Below, one piece after another: positions 43,418 to 52,224 of a stretch of 60,681 bases of DNA. Positions within the stretch are counted from its first letter, which is position 1. Every line of letters begins with the position of its first letter. The position numbers and the translations under genes are program-made. The notes under the pieces are model-generated. The model made no database searches, was not told the origin of the DNA, and worked only from the letters and a program-made list of their open reading frames with translations. Source of the DNA: Gammaproteobacteria bacterium (GTDB taxonomy: Bacteria; Pseudomonadota; Gammaproteobacteria; Steroidobacterales; Steroidobacteraceae); contig PKRE01000012.1 in the NCBI GenBank assembly GCA_017577615.1, forward strand, positions 1-60,681, read 5' to 3'.

Positions 43418-45229
43418 ATGGAATCCATCGTCAACATCGCTGCCTACAAGTTCCTTCCGTTATCCAACCTCAAGCTTCGACGGGCGCGGTTACTGTCGCT
43501 TTGTCGCGAGTGGTCGCTCAAAGGGACAATCCTCCTGAGTCCGGAAGGCATCAATCTCTTCGTCGCTGGCACCGAGGACAAGATCGACCGTCTGCTCGCG
43601 GAGCTGCGTAGCTGGCCCGGGCTCGCCGATCTCGAAGCCAAGTTCAGCCGCACCCGCCATCAACCGTTCAGGCGGATGCTGGTCAAGATCAAGCGGGAGA
43701 TCATCGCATTCGGCGTCGAAGGGATCGATCCTGCGAAATACACCTCACCGAAACTGCCCCCTGCAGAGCTCAAGCGCTGGCTCGACGAAGGACGGCCGGT
43801 CACGTTGCTCGATACGCGCAACGACTTCGAAGTCAAGGTCGGCACCTTCCGCAACGCCTTGCCGATCGGCATCAAGCACTTCCGCGAGTTTCCTGAAGCC
43901 GTCAAGCGACTGCCTGCCGAGCTCAAGGAGCAGCCGATCGTCACGTTCTGCACCGGCGGCATCCGCTGCGAGAAAGCCGCGCCTTACATGGAACGAGCAG
44001 GGTTCAAGCACGTCTATCAGCTCGAAGGCGGCATCCTCAAGTATTTTGAGGAATGCGGCGGCGCGCATTACGAGGGCGAGTGCTTCGTATTCGATCATCG
44101 CACGGCGCTCGATCCGCATCTGCAAGAAACTCAATGGACGTACTGCTTCAATTGCTTGACGCCGCTGACTGCGGCGGATCGCGCCCATCAACATTACGTG
44201 CCCGAACGCAGCTGCCCGTACTGCTATCGCACGCCGAAAGAGCAAATGCGCGCAACGATCGCGCAGCGACACGAGGCGTTGAAGCAGATCGTCTCCCCCT
44301 TGCCCGGTAGCCAGCCGCACGATCGTTTCAAGCCGGTGAACGTCCCGGAAGAGTGCGACGGCGCAACGCTGCTGGAGACGCTATGCCGCGTTGTGCGGCA
44401 CATTCCCGCCGAGGTGTGGAAGGAAAAGTGCGCGCAGGGCTTGGTGCTCGATCGTGAGCACCGGCCTGCTGCTGCGGACCGCATCGTGCGCGCAGGCGAA
44501 CGCTATCTGCACAAATTCCCTGGCACGATCGAGCCGGACGTCAACATGCAGATAGAGATCGTGCACGAGGACGAAGCAATCGTCGTCGTCAACAAGTCTG
44601 CACCCTTACCGGTGCACGCTGCGGGACGTTTCTATAGAAACACGTTGTATTACGTGCTCGAAGCGCTCTATCGTCCGCAGAAACCTCGTCCATGCCATCG
44701 GCTCGATGCGAACACCACCGGCGTGCTCGTCGTGGCACGCACCCGTCACTTCGCAAGCCTGATCCAACCGCAGTTCGCACGCGGCGAAGTGGACAAGGTT
44801 TACCTGGCGCGTGTGCAAGGACGTCCCGAGGAGGACGAGTTCAGCTGCGAAGCGCCCATCAGTGCCCAACCCGGACATTTGGGCGCACGTACCATCGACG
44901 AGGATGCAGGCTTGGCCGCGCGCACGCTGTTCCGAGTCCTGGATCGCTTCGATGACGGTACCACGCTCCTCGAAGCCCGTCCCTTGACGGGCCGCACCAA
45001 TCAGATTCGTGCACATCTGTGGCACCTCGGCATGCCCATCGTGGGTGATCAAACCTACTTGCTCGACAACGAGCTCGGCGAGAGTCAAACGCTGACCGTC
45101 GACGATCCGCCACTGTGCCTGCATGCGTGGAAAATTGGCTTTTGGCACCCCGCACGTAAGCAAGCGATGACGTTCACGGCCGCACCGCCGGGGTGGGCGC
45201 GTGGCGAGGCTGTAGGCGGTAGGCTGTAG
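43418..45229 (+). CDS. Fusion of tRNA uridine hydroxylase TrhO and an RluA-type pseudouridine synthase
   Basis: Residues 1-about 290 match TrhO/YceA (UPF0176): SIVNIAAYKFLPLSNL, the rhodanese loop FCTGGIRCEKAAPYMERAGF and a zinc-like segment CFNCLTPLTAADR with CPYC. TrhO makes 5-hydroxyuridine at tRNA position 34. From about residue 330 the chain continues as a pseudouridine synthase of the RluA class: INKSAPLPVHAAGR-like NKSAPLPVHAAGRF, HRLDANTTGVLVVAR with catalytic Asp, and RPLTGRTNQIRAHLWHLGMP. Both acts are RNA modifications. ATG 43418 gives 603 residues. The last residues (EAVGGRL) are encoded by a heptad repeat. Confidence 0.92.
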   Translation: MESIVNIAAYKFLPLSNLKLRRARLLSLCREWSLKGTILLSPEGINLFVAGTEDKIDRLLAELRSWPGLADLEAKFSRTRHQPFRRMLVKIKREIIAFGVEGIDPAKYTSPKLPPAELKRWLDEGRPVTLLDTRNDFEVKVGTFRNALPIGIKHFREFPEAVKRLPAELKEQPIVTFCTGGIRCEKAAPYMERAGFKHVYQLEGGILKYFEECGGAHYEGECFVFDHRTALDPHLQETQWTYCFNCLTPLTAADRAHQHYVPERSCPYCYRTPKEQMRATIAQRHEALKQIVSPLPGSQPHDRFKPVNVPEECDGATLLETLCRVVRHIPAEVWKEKCAQGLVLDREHRPAAADRIVRAGERYLHKFPGTIEPDVNMQIEIVHEDEAIVVVNKSAPLPVHAAGRFYRNTLYYVLEALYRPQKPRPCHRLDANTTGVLVVARTRHFASLIQPQFARGEVDKVYLARVQGRPEEDEFSCEAPISAQPGHLGARTIDEDAGLAARTLFRVLDRFDDGTTLLEARPLTGRTNQIRAHLWHLGMPIVGDQTYLLDNELGESQTLTVDDPPLCLHAWKIGFWHPARKQAMTFTAAPPGWARGEAVGGRL

Positions 45230-45245
45230 GAGGGGCGCGCGTCAC
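45208..45245. repeat. GGCTGTA heptads at the end of the fusion gene
   Basis: GGCTGTA GGCGGTA GGCTGTA GGAGG. The stop codon TAG lies inside the third unit. Confidence 0.75.
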
Positions 45246-45317
45246 GCGTCGTCCCTCGGCTGGGTCTGGGCGTTGGAACGACACGCCCTTCCGCCCGAGC
45301 CCTACCCCAACCCTCCG

Positions 45318-45344
45318 CTTGAATTCCTCCGCGGCGTTCCTATA
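45318..45344 (+). promoter_or_regulatory. Sigma32-like heat-shock promoter of the hsp20 gene
   Basis: CTTGAA and CCTATA are separated by 15 bp, close to the heat-shock consensus (CTTGAA, 13-15 bp, CCCCAT-T). It lies about 36 bp upstream of the hsp20 start codon. Confidence 0.55.
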
Positions 45345-45379
45345 CCGCGCTTCGGTACAGATTCTCTGGAGGTGTAGCA

Positions 45380-45868
45380 ATGGCCATGAGAGATCTCGTT
45401 CCTTGGATCCGACGCTCACGCGTTCCGATCACGCGTAGACAGGCCACGAACCCCTTCGTCGCGCTCCACGAGGAGATGAATCGCCTCTTCGAGGACTTCT
45501 GGCGCGACTTCGAAGGTGACGGATTTGGGCTCACCTCGTCCTTCAGCTTCCCGCGTATCGAAACGTCCGAAACCGACAAGGAATTCAAGATCGCAGCCGA
45601 GCTGCCGGGAATGGATGAGAACGATGTCGAGCTATTGCTCGACGACAACTACCTGACGATACGCGGCGAGAAAAGAAGCGAGCGCGAAGATGAATCTCGG
45701 CGTATGAGCGAGCGCTTCTATGGTCGCTTCGAACGGCATATTCCTCTGCCGGTGGAAGTGGACCAAGACAAGGTGAGCGCAACCTTCAAGAAGGGAGTGC
45801 TCTACGTGACGCTGCCTAAGCTGGCGTCGGCGACGGAACGCGTGCGTCGCATTCCAATCAAGACATAG
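45380..45868 (+). CDS. Hsp20/alpha-crystallin small heat-shock protein
   Basis: A 162-residue cytoplasmic holdase. A short N-terminal arm (NPFVALHEEMNRLFEDFWRD) is followed by the alpha-crystallin domain (RIETSETDKEFKIAAELPGM; LTIRGEKRSEREDESRRMSE; YGRFERHIPLPVEVDQDKV). The GVLYV-x-LPK motif is at the end, and the C-terminal RRIPIKT holds an I-x-I-like motif that binds the neighbouring subunit. GGAGGTG precedes ATG 45380. The heat-shock-type promoter upstream fits the role. Confidence 0.94.
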   Translation: MAMRDLVPWIRRSRVPITRRQATNPFVALHEEMNRLFEDFWRDFEGDGFGLTSSFSFPRIETSETDKEFKIAAELPGMDENDVELLLDDNYLTIRGEKRSEREDESRRMSERFYGRFERHIPLPVEVDQDKVSATFKKGVLYVTLPKLASATERVRRIPIKT

Positions 45869-45870
45869 GC

Positions 45871-45977
45871 CCCCTCCCCGCCCTCCCCCGCTTCGCGGGG
45901 GAGGGAGCTGTCAGAGTTCCATTGCAGGCTCACCGCTTCGCGGGGGAGGGAGCTGTCAGAGTTCCATTGCAGGCTCT
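45871..45977. repeat. C-rich palindrome and 45-bp tandem duplication
   Basis: Arms CCCTCCCCCGC (45881-45891) and complement (45895-45905) follow the hsp20 stop. Bases 45888-45931 are repeated exactly at 45933-45976 (44 identical bases, period 45), so the right arm plus its flank has been duplicated. Confidence 0.9.
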
Positions 45978-46096
45978 AGCAGAGCCCAGCGCCCCGAGCC
46001 TCGTTGGTCGAGGCGCTTCGCGGCGCCCCGTCTCAAGTCTGCAGCCTCGAGCGTCCAGCCTCCGGCCCCTAGTCTCCTGTCTCCAGCCTCCAGCCC
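45978..46096. repeat. Heptad repeat array
   Basis: CTCCGGC CCCTAGT CTCCTGT CTCCAGC CTCCAGC CCCTATC runs in clean seven-base phase up to the end of the response regulator gene. Confidence 0.75.
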
Positions 46097-46483
46097 CTAT
46101 CTCGCTCGCTCGAGCACTTCCTCGAGCGCCGCGCGCAGCTTTTCCGTCGAGTACGGCTTCTGCAGAACGATCCGGCTCGAATGGGGCTCGGGCAGCCCTG
46201 CCATGCCATAACCCGTCGCAAATATCACCGGGATATCGCGCCTATACAGCTCCTCCGCGACGGGAAAGACCGCCTCACCCCCGACGTTGATGTCGAGCAC
46301 GGCGGCATCGATGTCGAGGCTGCGAATCAGCTCGAGCGCTGCATCGACGCGCGCGGCCGGACCGATGACTACACAACCCAGCTCCAGCAACGCGTCCTCG
46401 ACGAACATCGCCACCAGGCTCTCGTCTTCGACGACGAGCACACGCCGTCCGGCAAGCGACTGGGAAGGCGAGACTTCGCTCAT
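46097..46483 (-). CDS. Receiver-only response regulator
   Basis: A 128-residue CheY-like domain without output domain. RRVLVVEDESLVAMFVEDAL holds the acidic pair, AAVLDINVGGE the phospho-acceptor Asp, VIFATGYG the conserved Thr and VLQKPYSTEKL the Lys. The ATGYG loop is typical of regulators paired with HWE/HisKA_2 kinases. Its ATG overlaps the kinase stop as ATGA (46480-46483), so it is translated with the kinase. It probably relays phosphate to another protein. Confidence 0.92.
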   Translation of the reverse strand: MSEVSPSQSLAGRRVLVVEDESLVAMFVEDALLELGCVVIGPAARVDAALELIRSLDIDAAVLDINVGGEAVFPVAEELYRRDIPVIFATGYGMAGLPEPHSSRIVLQKPYSTEKLRAALEEVLERAR

Positions 46484-48696
46484 GCGGCTGCCAGATGAGG
46501 ACACAGGTGCGCTTCAATGACGCACTTGACCCCGCTGCGATGAAAATAGAGCTTGGCCTCCCCCTGCAAGTCGTGCTTCAGGCCTCGTTCGATCAGTCTC
46601 GTGCCGAACCCACGTCGCGAAGGCTCCTGCACGGGTGGCCCGCCCGATTCTTCCCACACCAGCCGCAAAGTCATCCCGGTGTCGTCGGGCGTGACCGTCC
46701 ACCTTACCGAGAGGTGTCCGTGGGGCGAGCTCAACGATCCATGTCGCGCCGCATTCGTCGCGAGCTCATGCACCGCCATGCCAATGGCGACCGCGCTGGC
46801 GGGCGGCAACCACACGGGCTCCCCTTCGAGCACGATACGCGATGCATCCTCCACTCCGTGCGGCGAGAGCTCACGATACAAGAGCTCGCGCAGCTCCGCC
46901 CCTCTCCAGTTCGATCTTGAAAGAAGATTGTGCGCCTCGCTCAGAGCGATCAAGCGTGCTTCGAATGCGCGCCGGAAAGCGTGCGGGTCTGGCGCCGACC
47001 GCAATGTATGTGCGGCGATCGATTGCACGGTGGCCAGTGTGTTCTTCACACGATGGTTGAGCTCATCGAGCAACAGTTTCTGTTGCGCTTCGACCTGCTT
47101 ACGCGCTGCGATCTCCTCCTGCGAGGCTTTGAACAGTCGTGCATTGTCGATGGCGATGGCCGCATGGCCCGCCAGCGCCATGATCGAGCGCTCCGTCTCG
47201 ATGGAGAACATTCCCGGTTGGGAATGGCCGAAGAACAATGCTCCGATCACCTCTCCCGAGCGGGAGATCACGGGTGCTGCGAGATAGCTACGCACCGGCC
47301 AGTGCCCGCAGGGCAAGCCGCTCGATGACTCGTTCCGTCGGAAACGGGGATCAGTTGTGATGTCATCGGAACGAACGGGGCCTTCACCACGGAACGCAAC
47401 CTCGAACACCTGCGTCTTACGCGGCATCGGCAGGCCTGCGAATGCCTCCTGCGCAACGCCCGATAGCGCCGAGAGCTGATAACGCTCCTCGCCGTTTTCT
47501 TCGGTGACGTTGTAGAAGAACGCACCGATTTCAGCGCCGACGAGCTCCCTGCCGGCATCGGTCACATCTTGAATGAGCCGGTCGGGATCGAGCTCGGCAG
47601 ACAAGCGGGCAGCGGTGCGATGCAGCACTTCCAGCTTCCGCGCATTCTCCCGCAACGCCTTCGCCACGCGATCCGCCTGGCGCTTGGCCCGCGCTTCCGA
47701 GGCCGTGACGGCTGCCAGGAGGAGCGTTGCGAGCGCCCCGCCTAAGAGCACGTAGATGACGAATTTGCTCGCCGAGGACGACTCGAACGCCGGGCGAGTG
47801 AAATAACGAATGGTCCATGGGCGTCCCGCCACTTCGACGACGTTCTCGGTCACAAAGCGCGGAGGCGTGAAGCGCGTCAGCTGCGTGCGATGCAGCAAAT
47901 TCTCCGGCGCAGGCTTTCCGTCATAGATCTCGAGCGCGACACGAGGACGCGGCCAAGTGCCCAGAATGCCGCGCATGAGATCGTCCGCGCGGAAGGGACA
48001 ATAGACAAAACCAAGCAATCGCTCGCGACGTTCCTTCACTGTGGCGGGCACCGTGCCGCCCCGATACACCGGCACGTAGATCAGGAAGCCCGCCTGCTTC
48101 GCTTCGTCGATCTCCTGAACGAGCTGCACAGGCCCGGACGCGCTCGGCAGACCGGTATCGCGGGCGCGCTCCATGGCAGCACGCCGCACCGGCTCGCTGA
48201 ACATGTCAAACCCTAGCGCGGCACGATTACGGCGATCGAGCGGCTCGAGATGGACGATTGCGTGAATCTCATCGCGCGTGCCTTCTGGATGCACCCGAAG
48301 ATCGAACACGCCGTACTCCACCAGCGCTTGCTGCGCCGCGGCCGTCTCCCGTCCAGGCAAACGGACCGAGTACCCGATGCCTTGCACCCCAGGGTAGTTG
48401 ATCGGCAAGCGCAGTTGCTCGGCGAACAGCCGGAACTGCTCGCGATCGACGACCCCGTCGTGAGATGCGATCAGCCCCGCGCCCGCGCGCATCATCGCGA
48501 TATAGGTGTCGAGCCGGTTAACAATGCTGTCTTGTGTTCGCGAAACGATGTGCGCGAACCGCTCCTCGTCCTGGACCCTCGTGCTGTGCGCGACGTACAA
48601 CGTGGCAAGCACTGTCGCCAGTGTACCGACCGCCAACACGACGAGCGGTCCGACAACCGAGCTGGCGCGGAATCGTTGCAAGGCATCGATAGGCAT
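46480..48696 (-). CDS. CHASE-GAF sensor histidine kinase of the HWE/HisKA_2 type
   Basis: A membrane sensor of 738 residues. Helix 1 is VVGPLVVLAVGTLATVLATL, and a periplasmic CHASE domain includes NYPGVQGIGYSVRLPGRE. Helix 2 is FVIYVLLGGALATLLLAAV. A cytoplasmic GAF domain follows, then the phospho-acceptor helix LLLDELNHRVKNTLATVQSI and an ATPase with MAVHELATNAARHGSLS. NHRVKN is the HWE/HisKA_2 hallmark. The start at 48696 is placed before helix 1. Upstream codons have no family character. A promoter candidate lies at 48752-48780. It partners with the overlapping receiver gene. The ligand is unknown. Confidence 0.92.
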   Translation of the reverse strand: MPIDALQRFRASSVVGPLVVLAVGTLATVLATLYVAHSTRVQDEERFAHIVSRTQDSIVNRLDTYIAMMRAGAGLIASHDGVVDREQFRLFAEQLRLPINYPGVQGIGYSVRLPGRETAAAQQALVEYGVFDLRVHPEGTRDEIHAIVHLEPLDRRNRAALGFDMFSEPVRRAAMERARDTGLPSASGPVQLVQEIDEAKQAGFLIYVPVYRGGTVPATVKERRERLLGFVYCPFRADDLMRGILGTWPRPRVALEIYDGKPAPENLLHRTQLTRFTPPRFVTENVVEVAGRPWTIRYFTRPAFESSSASKFVIYVLLGGALATLLLAAVTASEARAKRQADRVAKALRENARKLEVLHRTAARLSAELDPDRLIQDVTDAGRELVGAEIGAFFYNVTEENGEERYQLSALSGVAQEAFAGLPMPRKTQVFEVAFRGEGPVRSDDITTDPRFRRNESSSGLPCGHWPVRSYLAAPVISRSGEVIGALFFGHSQPGMFSIETERSIMALAGHAAIAIDNARLFKASQEEIAARKQVEAQQKLLLDELNHRVKNTLATVQSIAAHTLRSAPDPHAFRRAFEARLIALSEAHNLLSRSNWRGAELRELLYRELSPHGVEDASRIVLEGEPVWLPPASAVAIGMAVHELATNAARHGSLSSPHGHLSVRWTVTPDDTGMTLRLVWEESGGPPVQEPSRRGFGTRLIERGLKHDLQGEAKLYFHRSGVKCVIEAHLCPHLAAA

Positions 48697-48751
48697 GATC
48701 GATGGCGGCGTGGTTATCCTAGGTATCGTGTTGTCGCGCGCCGGAGCTTCT

Positions 48752-48780
48752 AGCGTAGTTGCAAAGCGACTCCGATACAA
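48752..48780 (-). promoter_or_regulatory. Candidate promoter of the histidine kinase operon
   Basis: On the minus strand TTGTAT and TACGCT are 17 bp apart, about 50 bp before ATG. The remaining 48781-49008 shows no gene. Confidence 0.45.
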
Positions 48781-49008
48781 TCTACGCGAGCGGCGGCGCA
48801 TTGTGCAGCACACTGAAACCGCAGCCGGTAAGTGAAAGTGCGGAGCGCGCCGCTCCGACTGGACGGGCGACCGCGCTGTGAATTGCGGCGGACCACGCGG
48901 GCGCGTTCGAATAGTTATCGACCGAGCGGTAGGCAATTCGCGCTAGCGGATGTCTACGGTCACTGCTCCGATCACTCCGCGTCGCACGGCCACCGACCAG
49001 CACGGCAC

Positions 49009-49452
49009 CTACTTGGCTCGCCCTCGAGAACGCTCCCAAGGCTCGACGTTTCCAGGACAGACGACAAAGATTGGGTGAGCTTCGGGGAACCTCACCTTCC
49101 GCCAACGCCGATACAGTCGCGGATCGCGAGCTGCCAACTTCCCGAGCAAGTGCAACCATTCATGCGCCAGCTGGCTTTCGGTCACAGTGAGCCTCACGGC
49201 CGTGCGCACCGGTGCGAGCTTGCTGGGGTCGAAGCGATACCCGCGCGAGATCGCTTCCTGGTAAATGACCTCGAGGTATCGTGAGATCGCATCGATGGGC
49301 AGCGGATGGTGCTTGAACCGATGAAGCTGAGGGTGATTGCGGTAGCCGCGCACGCGTCCGAGCAACACAGCCTGCGCGAGCAACGTCTCGCGCCATAAGG
49401 CGACCAGACCTCGCGCATCGAGATACTTCGGATGTAGAGACCAGAGACGCAT
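49009..49452 (-). CDS. Pyrimidine-dimer DNA glycosylase family protein (Pyr_excise-like)
   Basis: The N-terminus MRLWSLHPKYLDARGLVALW and the following HPQLHRFKHHPLPIDAISRY are characteristic of the family related to T4 endonuclease V. VTESQLAHEWLHLLGKLAAR and VRFPEAHPIFVVCPGNVEPWE complete this 147-residue protein. Known members cut DNA at cyclobutane dimers. Many bacterial homologues are annotated as such without test. Monocistronic, divergent from the iron-permease-like gene. Confidence 0.82.
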   Translation of the reverse strand: MRLWSLHPKYLDARGLVALWRETLLAQAVLLGRVRGYRNHPQLHRFKHHPLPIDAISRYLEVIYQEAISRGYRFDPSKLAPVRTAVRLTVTESQLAHEWLHLLGKLAARDPRLYRRWRKVRFPEAHPIFVVCPGNVEPWERSRGRAK

Positions 49453-49635
49453 AGTGCGGTGTGTATTGCGCCAATCCCTGGTCGACGACCCAACGCGCGT
49501 CCAGTTAACAAGATGTCGATCGCCGGATGACTCTACCGCTTCGAACGACCTGCTGCAGGCGACGGACGGGTCTGCACCACATGGTGTTCGAGGTCGTCGA
49601 TGACTCGTTGAGCACTGTCACATCGGAGAACCGCT

Positions 49636-50124
49636 ATGTCTGCCGCGAAATCCCGATCCTGGTTCACAGCTTTCGCCAAGAGAACATCACACGCTGCCGG
49701 ACACCCCTCAGCCTTCTACGTAGCGGTCGGATTCATCCTCGTCTGGGCTATCAGCGGGCCATTCTTCCACTTCAGCGACACCTGGCAGCTCGTCATCAAC
49801 ACGAGCACCACGGTCGTGACGTTCTTGATGGTGTTCTTGATTCAGAACACTCAAAACCGCGATTCACAGGCCATTCAAGTCAAGCTCGACGAGTTGATTC
49901 GCTCCATCGATGGAGCACACCTTGCGCTGCTCGATCTCGAGGAGCTGGAAGAAGCAGAGCTGGAGCGAATTCGTCGAGACTATCGCGAGCTGGCTCGCCA
50001 AGCACGTAGAGATCTTCGCGCCGGCAAGTCGGATACCGACGTTCGTGAGGTGGGGATATCTCATCGCAGGGCTCAGAACGCTCGCCACCGAGCCAAGCGG
50101 GACGAGAACGTCCCGCGCTCGTAG
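49636..50124 (+). CDS. Low-affinity iron permease family membrane protein
   Basis: Two membrane segments (FYVAVGFILVWAISGPFFHF and INTSTTVVTFLMVFLI) and the motif IQNTQNRDSQAIQVKLDELI are diagnostic of this family. A Glu/Leu-rich helix follows (LDLEELEEAELERIRRDY). At 162 residues the protein has only two helices, so it may be a partner or sensor rather than a channel. The name comes from fungal Fet4. Bacterial function is not established. A hairpin follows its stop. Confidence 0.85.
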   Translation: MSAAKSRSWFTAFAKRTSHAAGHPSAFYVAVGFILVWAISGPFFHFSDTWQLVINTSTTVVTFLMVFLIQNTQNRDSQAIQVKLDELIRSIDGAHLALLDLEELEEAELERIRRDYRELARQARRDLRAGKSDTDVREVGISHRRAQNARHRAKRDENVPRS

Positions 50125-50143
50125 CGACTCACCCTGCATGAAT

Positions 50144-50180
50144 GCAGCAGCACACATGGTCACCCCACGTGTGCTGCTGC
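50144..50180. terminator. Hairpin between iron permease-like and ompA-family genes
   Basis: Perfect 12-bp arms (GCAGCAGCACAC and complement) close a 13-base loop. There is no T-run, so its role as a terminator for the convergent genes is tentative. Confidence 0.55.
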
Positions 50181-50218
50181 GGTCGTGTATCAATGGCAAT
50201 CGAGAGAACGAGACAGGG

Positions 50219-51316
50219 CTAGTCCACCGCGCCCTCGACTCTTACATCGCCCGGGTTCTCGAGTACCCGCATGACCACACGACGATTCGCAGCACGTCCT
50301 GCCGCCGTCGAGTTATCGGCAATCGGCTGCGTCTCGCCGTAGCCTCTTGCCACCAGCTGCGAAGGCGACACACCTTGCTCGATCAAATAATCGCGCACTG
50401 CCTCCGCTCGCCGTTGCGACAGCTTGAGGTTGTACTCGTCCGAGCCGGTGCTATCCGTATGCCCCTGAAGCTCGATCCTCAAGCGCGGATACTTCTTTAG
50501 ATCTTCCGCGATCTTGTCCAGCACGTCGCGCGAGCTTGGCGTGAGACGGGCGGAATCCACTTCGAACCCCACGCCCTCGAGCGTGATCGAGCCTTGCCGT
50601 GGGCAACCATACGCATCCACTGCCACACCGGGAGGTGTGCCGGGGCAGCGATCAAGCTCGTCGATCACGCCGTCGTTGTCGCTGTCGGGCGGCGGCGGAG
50701 GAGGAGTCGGCTCGGGAGACGGAGGCGGCGGAGTCGGCTCAGGTTCCGGCGCAGGCTCTGCCACGCGTCTGGTCGGCGCGCCGAAGGAGAACTGAAAACC
50801 GAGCGTACCAACGTAGTCACGCAACGTCCTTTCCGCACCCGCTTCCGTCCATCGTGCCTTCAGATCGGGCCGCAACGTGAAGCTTCTCGAGCCATCCGTG
50901 CTGGACCACAGATTCCAAAGCAAACCTACGCCTGCTTGGGCCATGACGTCGGTGGCGTCTCTGCCCGGGCTGCGATCGGTTTGCCCGAGACCCGCACCGA
51001 TGCTGAGGTACGGCGAGAGCACACCGCCACGATTGGCCACACCCAAGAGATCAAGCGATGCACCATACAAGCTGTGATTGCCGCCCCCTAGCGCATCGAG
51101 ACGCGAACCGTTGAGGTTGAGCTCGAGGCTGAGCGCGTTGCTCACATGCTTGCCGATCGCAAGCCCATATAGCCAATTCTTGTCTTCGAGCGGCCGGTCG
51201 TTGTCGACCGAGATGCCGCCGATCTGTGGTGTCAGGTACCAGTGACCGACATTGTCGGCAGCGTCGGCTGCCAGCGACGGAGCAATAAGTGCACACAAGA
51301 GTGCCGCACGTTTCAT
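50219..51316 (-). CDS. OmpA-family outer membrane protein
   Basis: A signal peptide (MKRAALLCALIAPSLAADA) is followed by an eight-stranded OmpA-like barrel with repeated aromatic/Gly strands (YGLAIGKHVSNALSLELNLN). A Pro/Glu linker (EPAPEPEPTPPPPSPEP) leads to a calcium-type TSP3 motif (DSDNDGVIDELDRCPGTPPG). The peptidoglycan-binding OmpA C-terminus has LQGHTDSTGSDEYNLKLSQR and RGYGETQPIADNSTAAGRAA. Length is 365 residues. It links the outer membrane to peptidoglycan. Divergent from an HTH gene over 142 bp, which may regulate it. Confidence 0.94.
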   Translation of the reverse strand: MKRAALLCALIAPSLAADAADNVGHWYLTPQIGGISVDNDRPLEDKNWLYGLAIGKHVSNALSLELNLNGSRLDALGGGNHSLYGASLDLLGVANRGGVLSPYLSIGAGLGQTDRSPGRDATDVMAQAGVGLLWNLWSSTDGSRSFTLRPDLKARWTEAGAERTLRDYVGTLGFQFSFGAPTRRVAEPAPEPEPTPPPPSPEPTPPPPPPDSDNDGVIDELDRCPGTPPGVAVDAYGCPRQGSITLEGVGFEVDSARLTPSSRDVLDKIAEDLKKYPRLRIELQGHTDSTGSDEYNLKLSQRRAEAVRDYLIEQGVSPSQLVARGYGETQPIADNSTAAGRAANRRVVMRVLENPGDVRVEGAVD

Positions 51317-51458
51317 CTGAACTCCTCTCCTTTGGACTGAATGCCTGCTTTCGCAAGCCGCGCCATCATCTACGTCGCCGGTTCATGAAACAATCCCAAA
51401 CTTACAAGGTAGCGAAATTCGATACCATTGAGCTTGAGATATAACTCCGTGTCCGTCT

Positions 51459-52220
51459 ATGAATGAAACACAACGGATATTAGACACTCTGAAGCGATGC
51501 CTACGAGCACGCGGAATCACGTACCGCAGTCTCGGTCGCAAACTGGGTCTCAGCGAATCGTCTATCAAGAGGTTGTTTTCCGAAGAGTCCTTTTCGCTGA
51601 CTCGACTCGAGCGCGTCTGCCGCGCGATAGATATGACGATCGCCGATTTGGTGCGCATGGCCGACGAAGCGAACGGCTCGACCTCCTCCTCGTCACCGCA
51701 GGCCAGCTTGACGCTCGAGCAGGAGCGCATTCTCGCCAGCAACGCGACGCTCCTTGCGTGCTTCTACCTTCTTCTCAACGGCCGCTCCATGCGCGAAGCG
51801 CAGAACCGGCTGGGGCTCAGTCCGCGCACGATGCGCAACATGTTGTCGCAGCTTGCCGCGGCCGGCCTCATCAGCCTCGAGAAAGGCTATAAGATCGTCA
51901 TGCACGCCCGCCTTCCGATCGCCTGGCGTCCGGATGGGCCGGTACGCAAGCTTTACGAACGCCAAGTCCGTGCGGAGTTCCTACAAAGCGAATTCACGGC
52001 ACCGAACGAAGCGCTCGGCTTTCATTCAGCAGAGCTGTCGCCCGCCTCCATCCGCATCCTGCTACGAAAAATGGACAAGCTCGCTGCCGACTTCGCCGAT
52101 CTGGCCGCGCTCGACATTGCACTACCGTCGAAGGACAAGATCAGCGTCGCGATGCTGCTCGCCACCCGGCCGTGGGTCTTCTCGATGTTCTCTACTTATA
52201 GGAGTCGAGCGGCGAGCTGA
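51459..52220 (+). CDS. HTH-type (XRE-like) transcriptional regulator
   Basis: The N-terminal helix-turn-helix is plain: LRARGITYRSLGRKLGLSES, then SIKRLFSEESFSLTRLERVC. The C-terminal part (about residues 90-250) contains a second winged-helix-like segment (NRLGLSPRTMRNMLSQLAAA, GLISLEKGY), so the protein may sense a signal there. There are 253 residues, and no membrane segment. It lies divergent from the ompA-family gene and is a candidate regulator of it. Confidence 0.88.
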   Translation: MNETQRILDTLKRCLRARGITYRSLGRKLGLSESSIKRLFSEESFSLTRLERVCRAIDMTIADLVRMADEANGSTSSSSPQASLTLEQERILASNATLLACFYLLLNGRSMREAQNRLGLSPRTMRNMLSQLAAAGLISLEKGYKIVMHARLPIAWRPDGPVRKLYERQVRAEFLQSEFTAPNEALGFHSAELSPASIRILLRKMDKLAADFADLAALDIALPSKDKISVAMLLATRPWVFSMFSTYRSRAAS

Positions 52221-52224
52221 TGAA

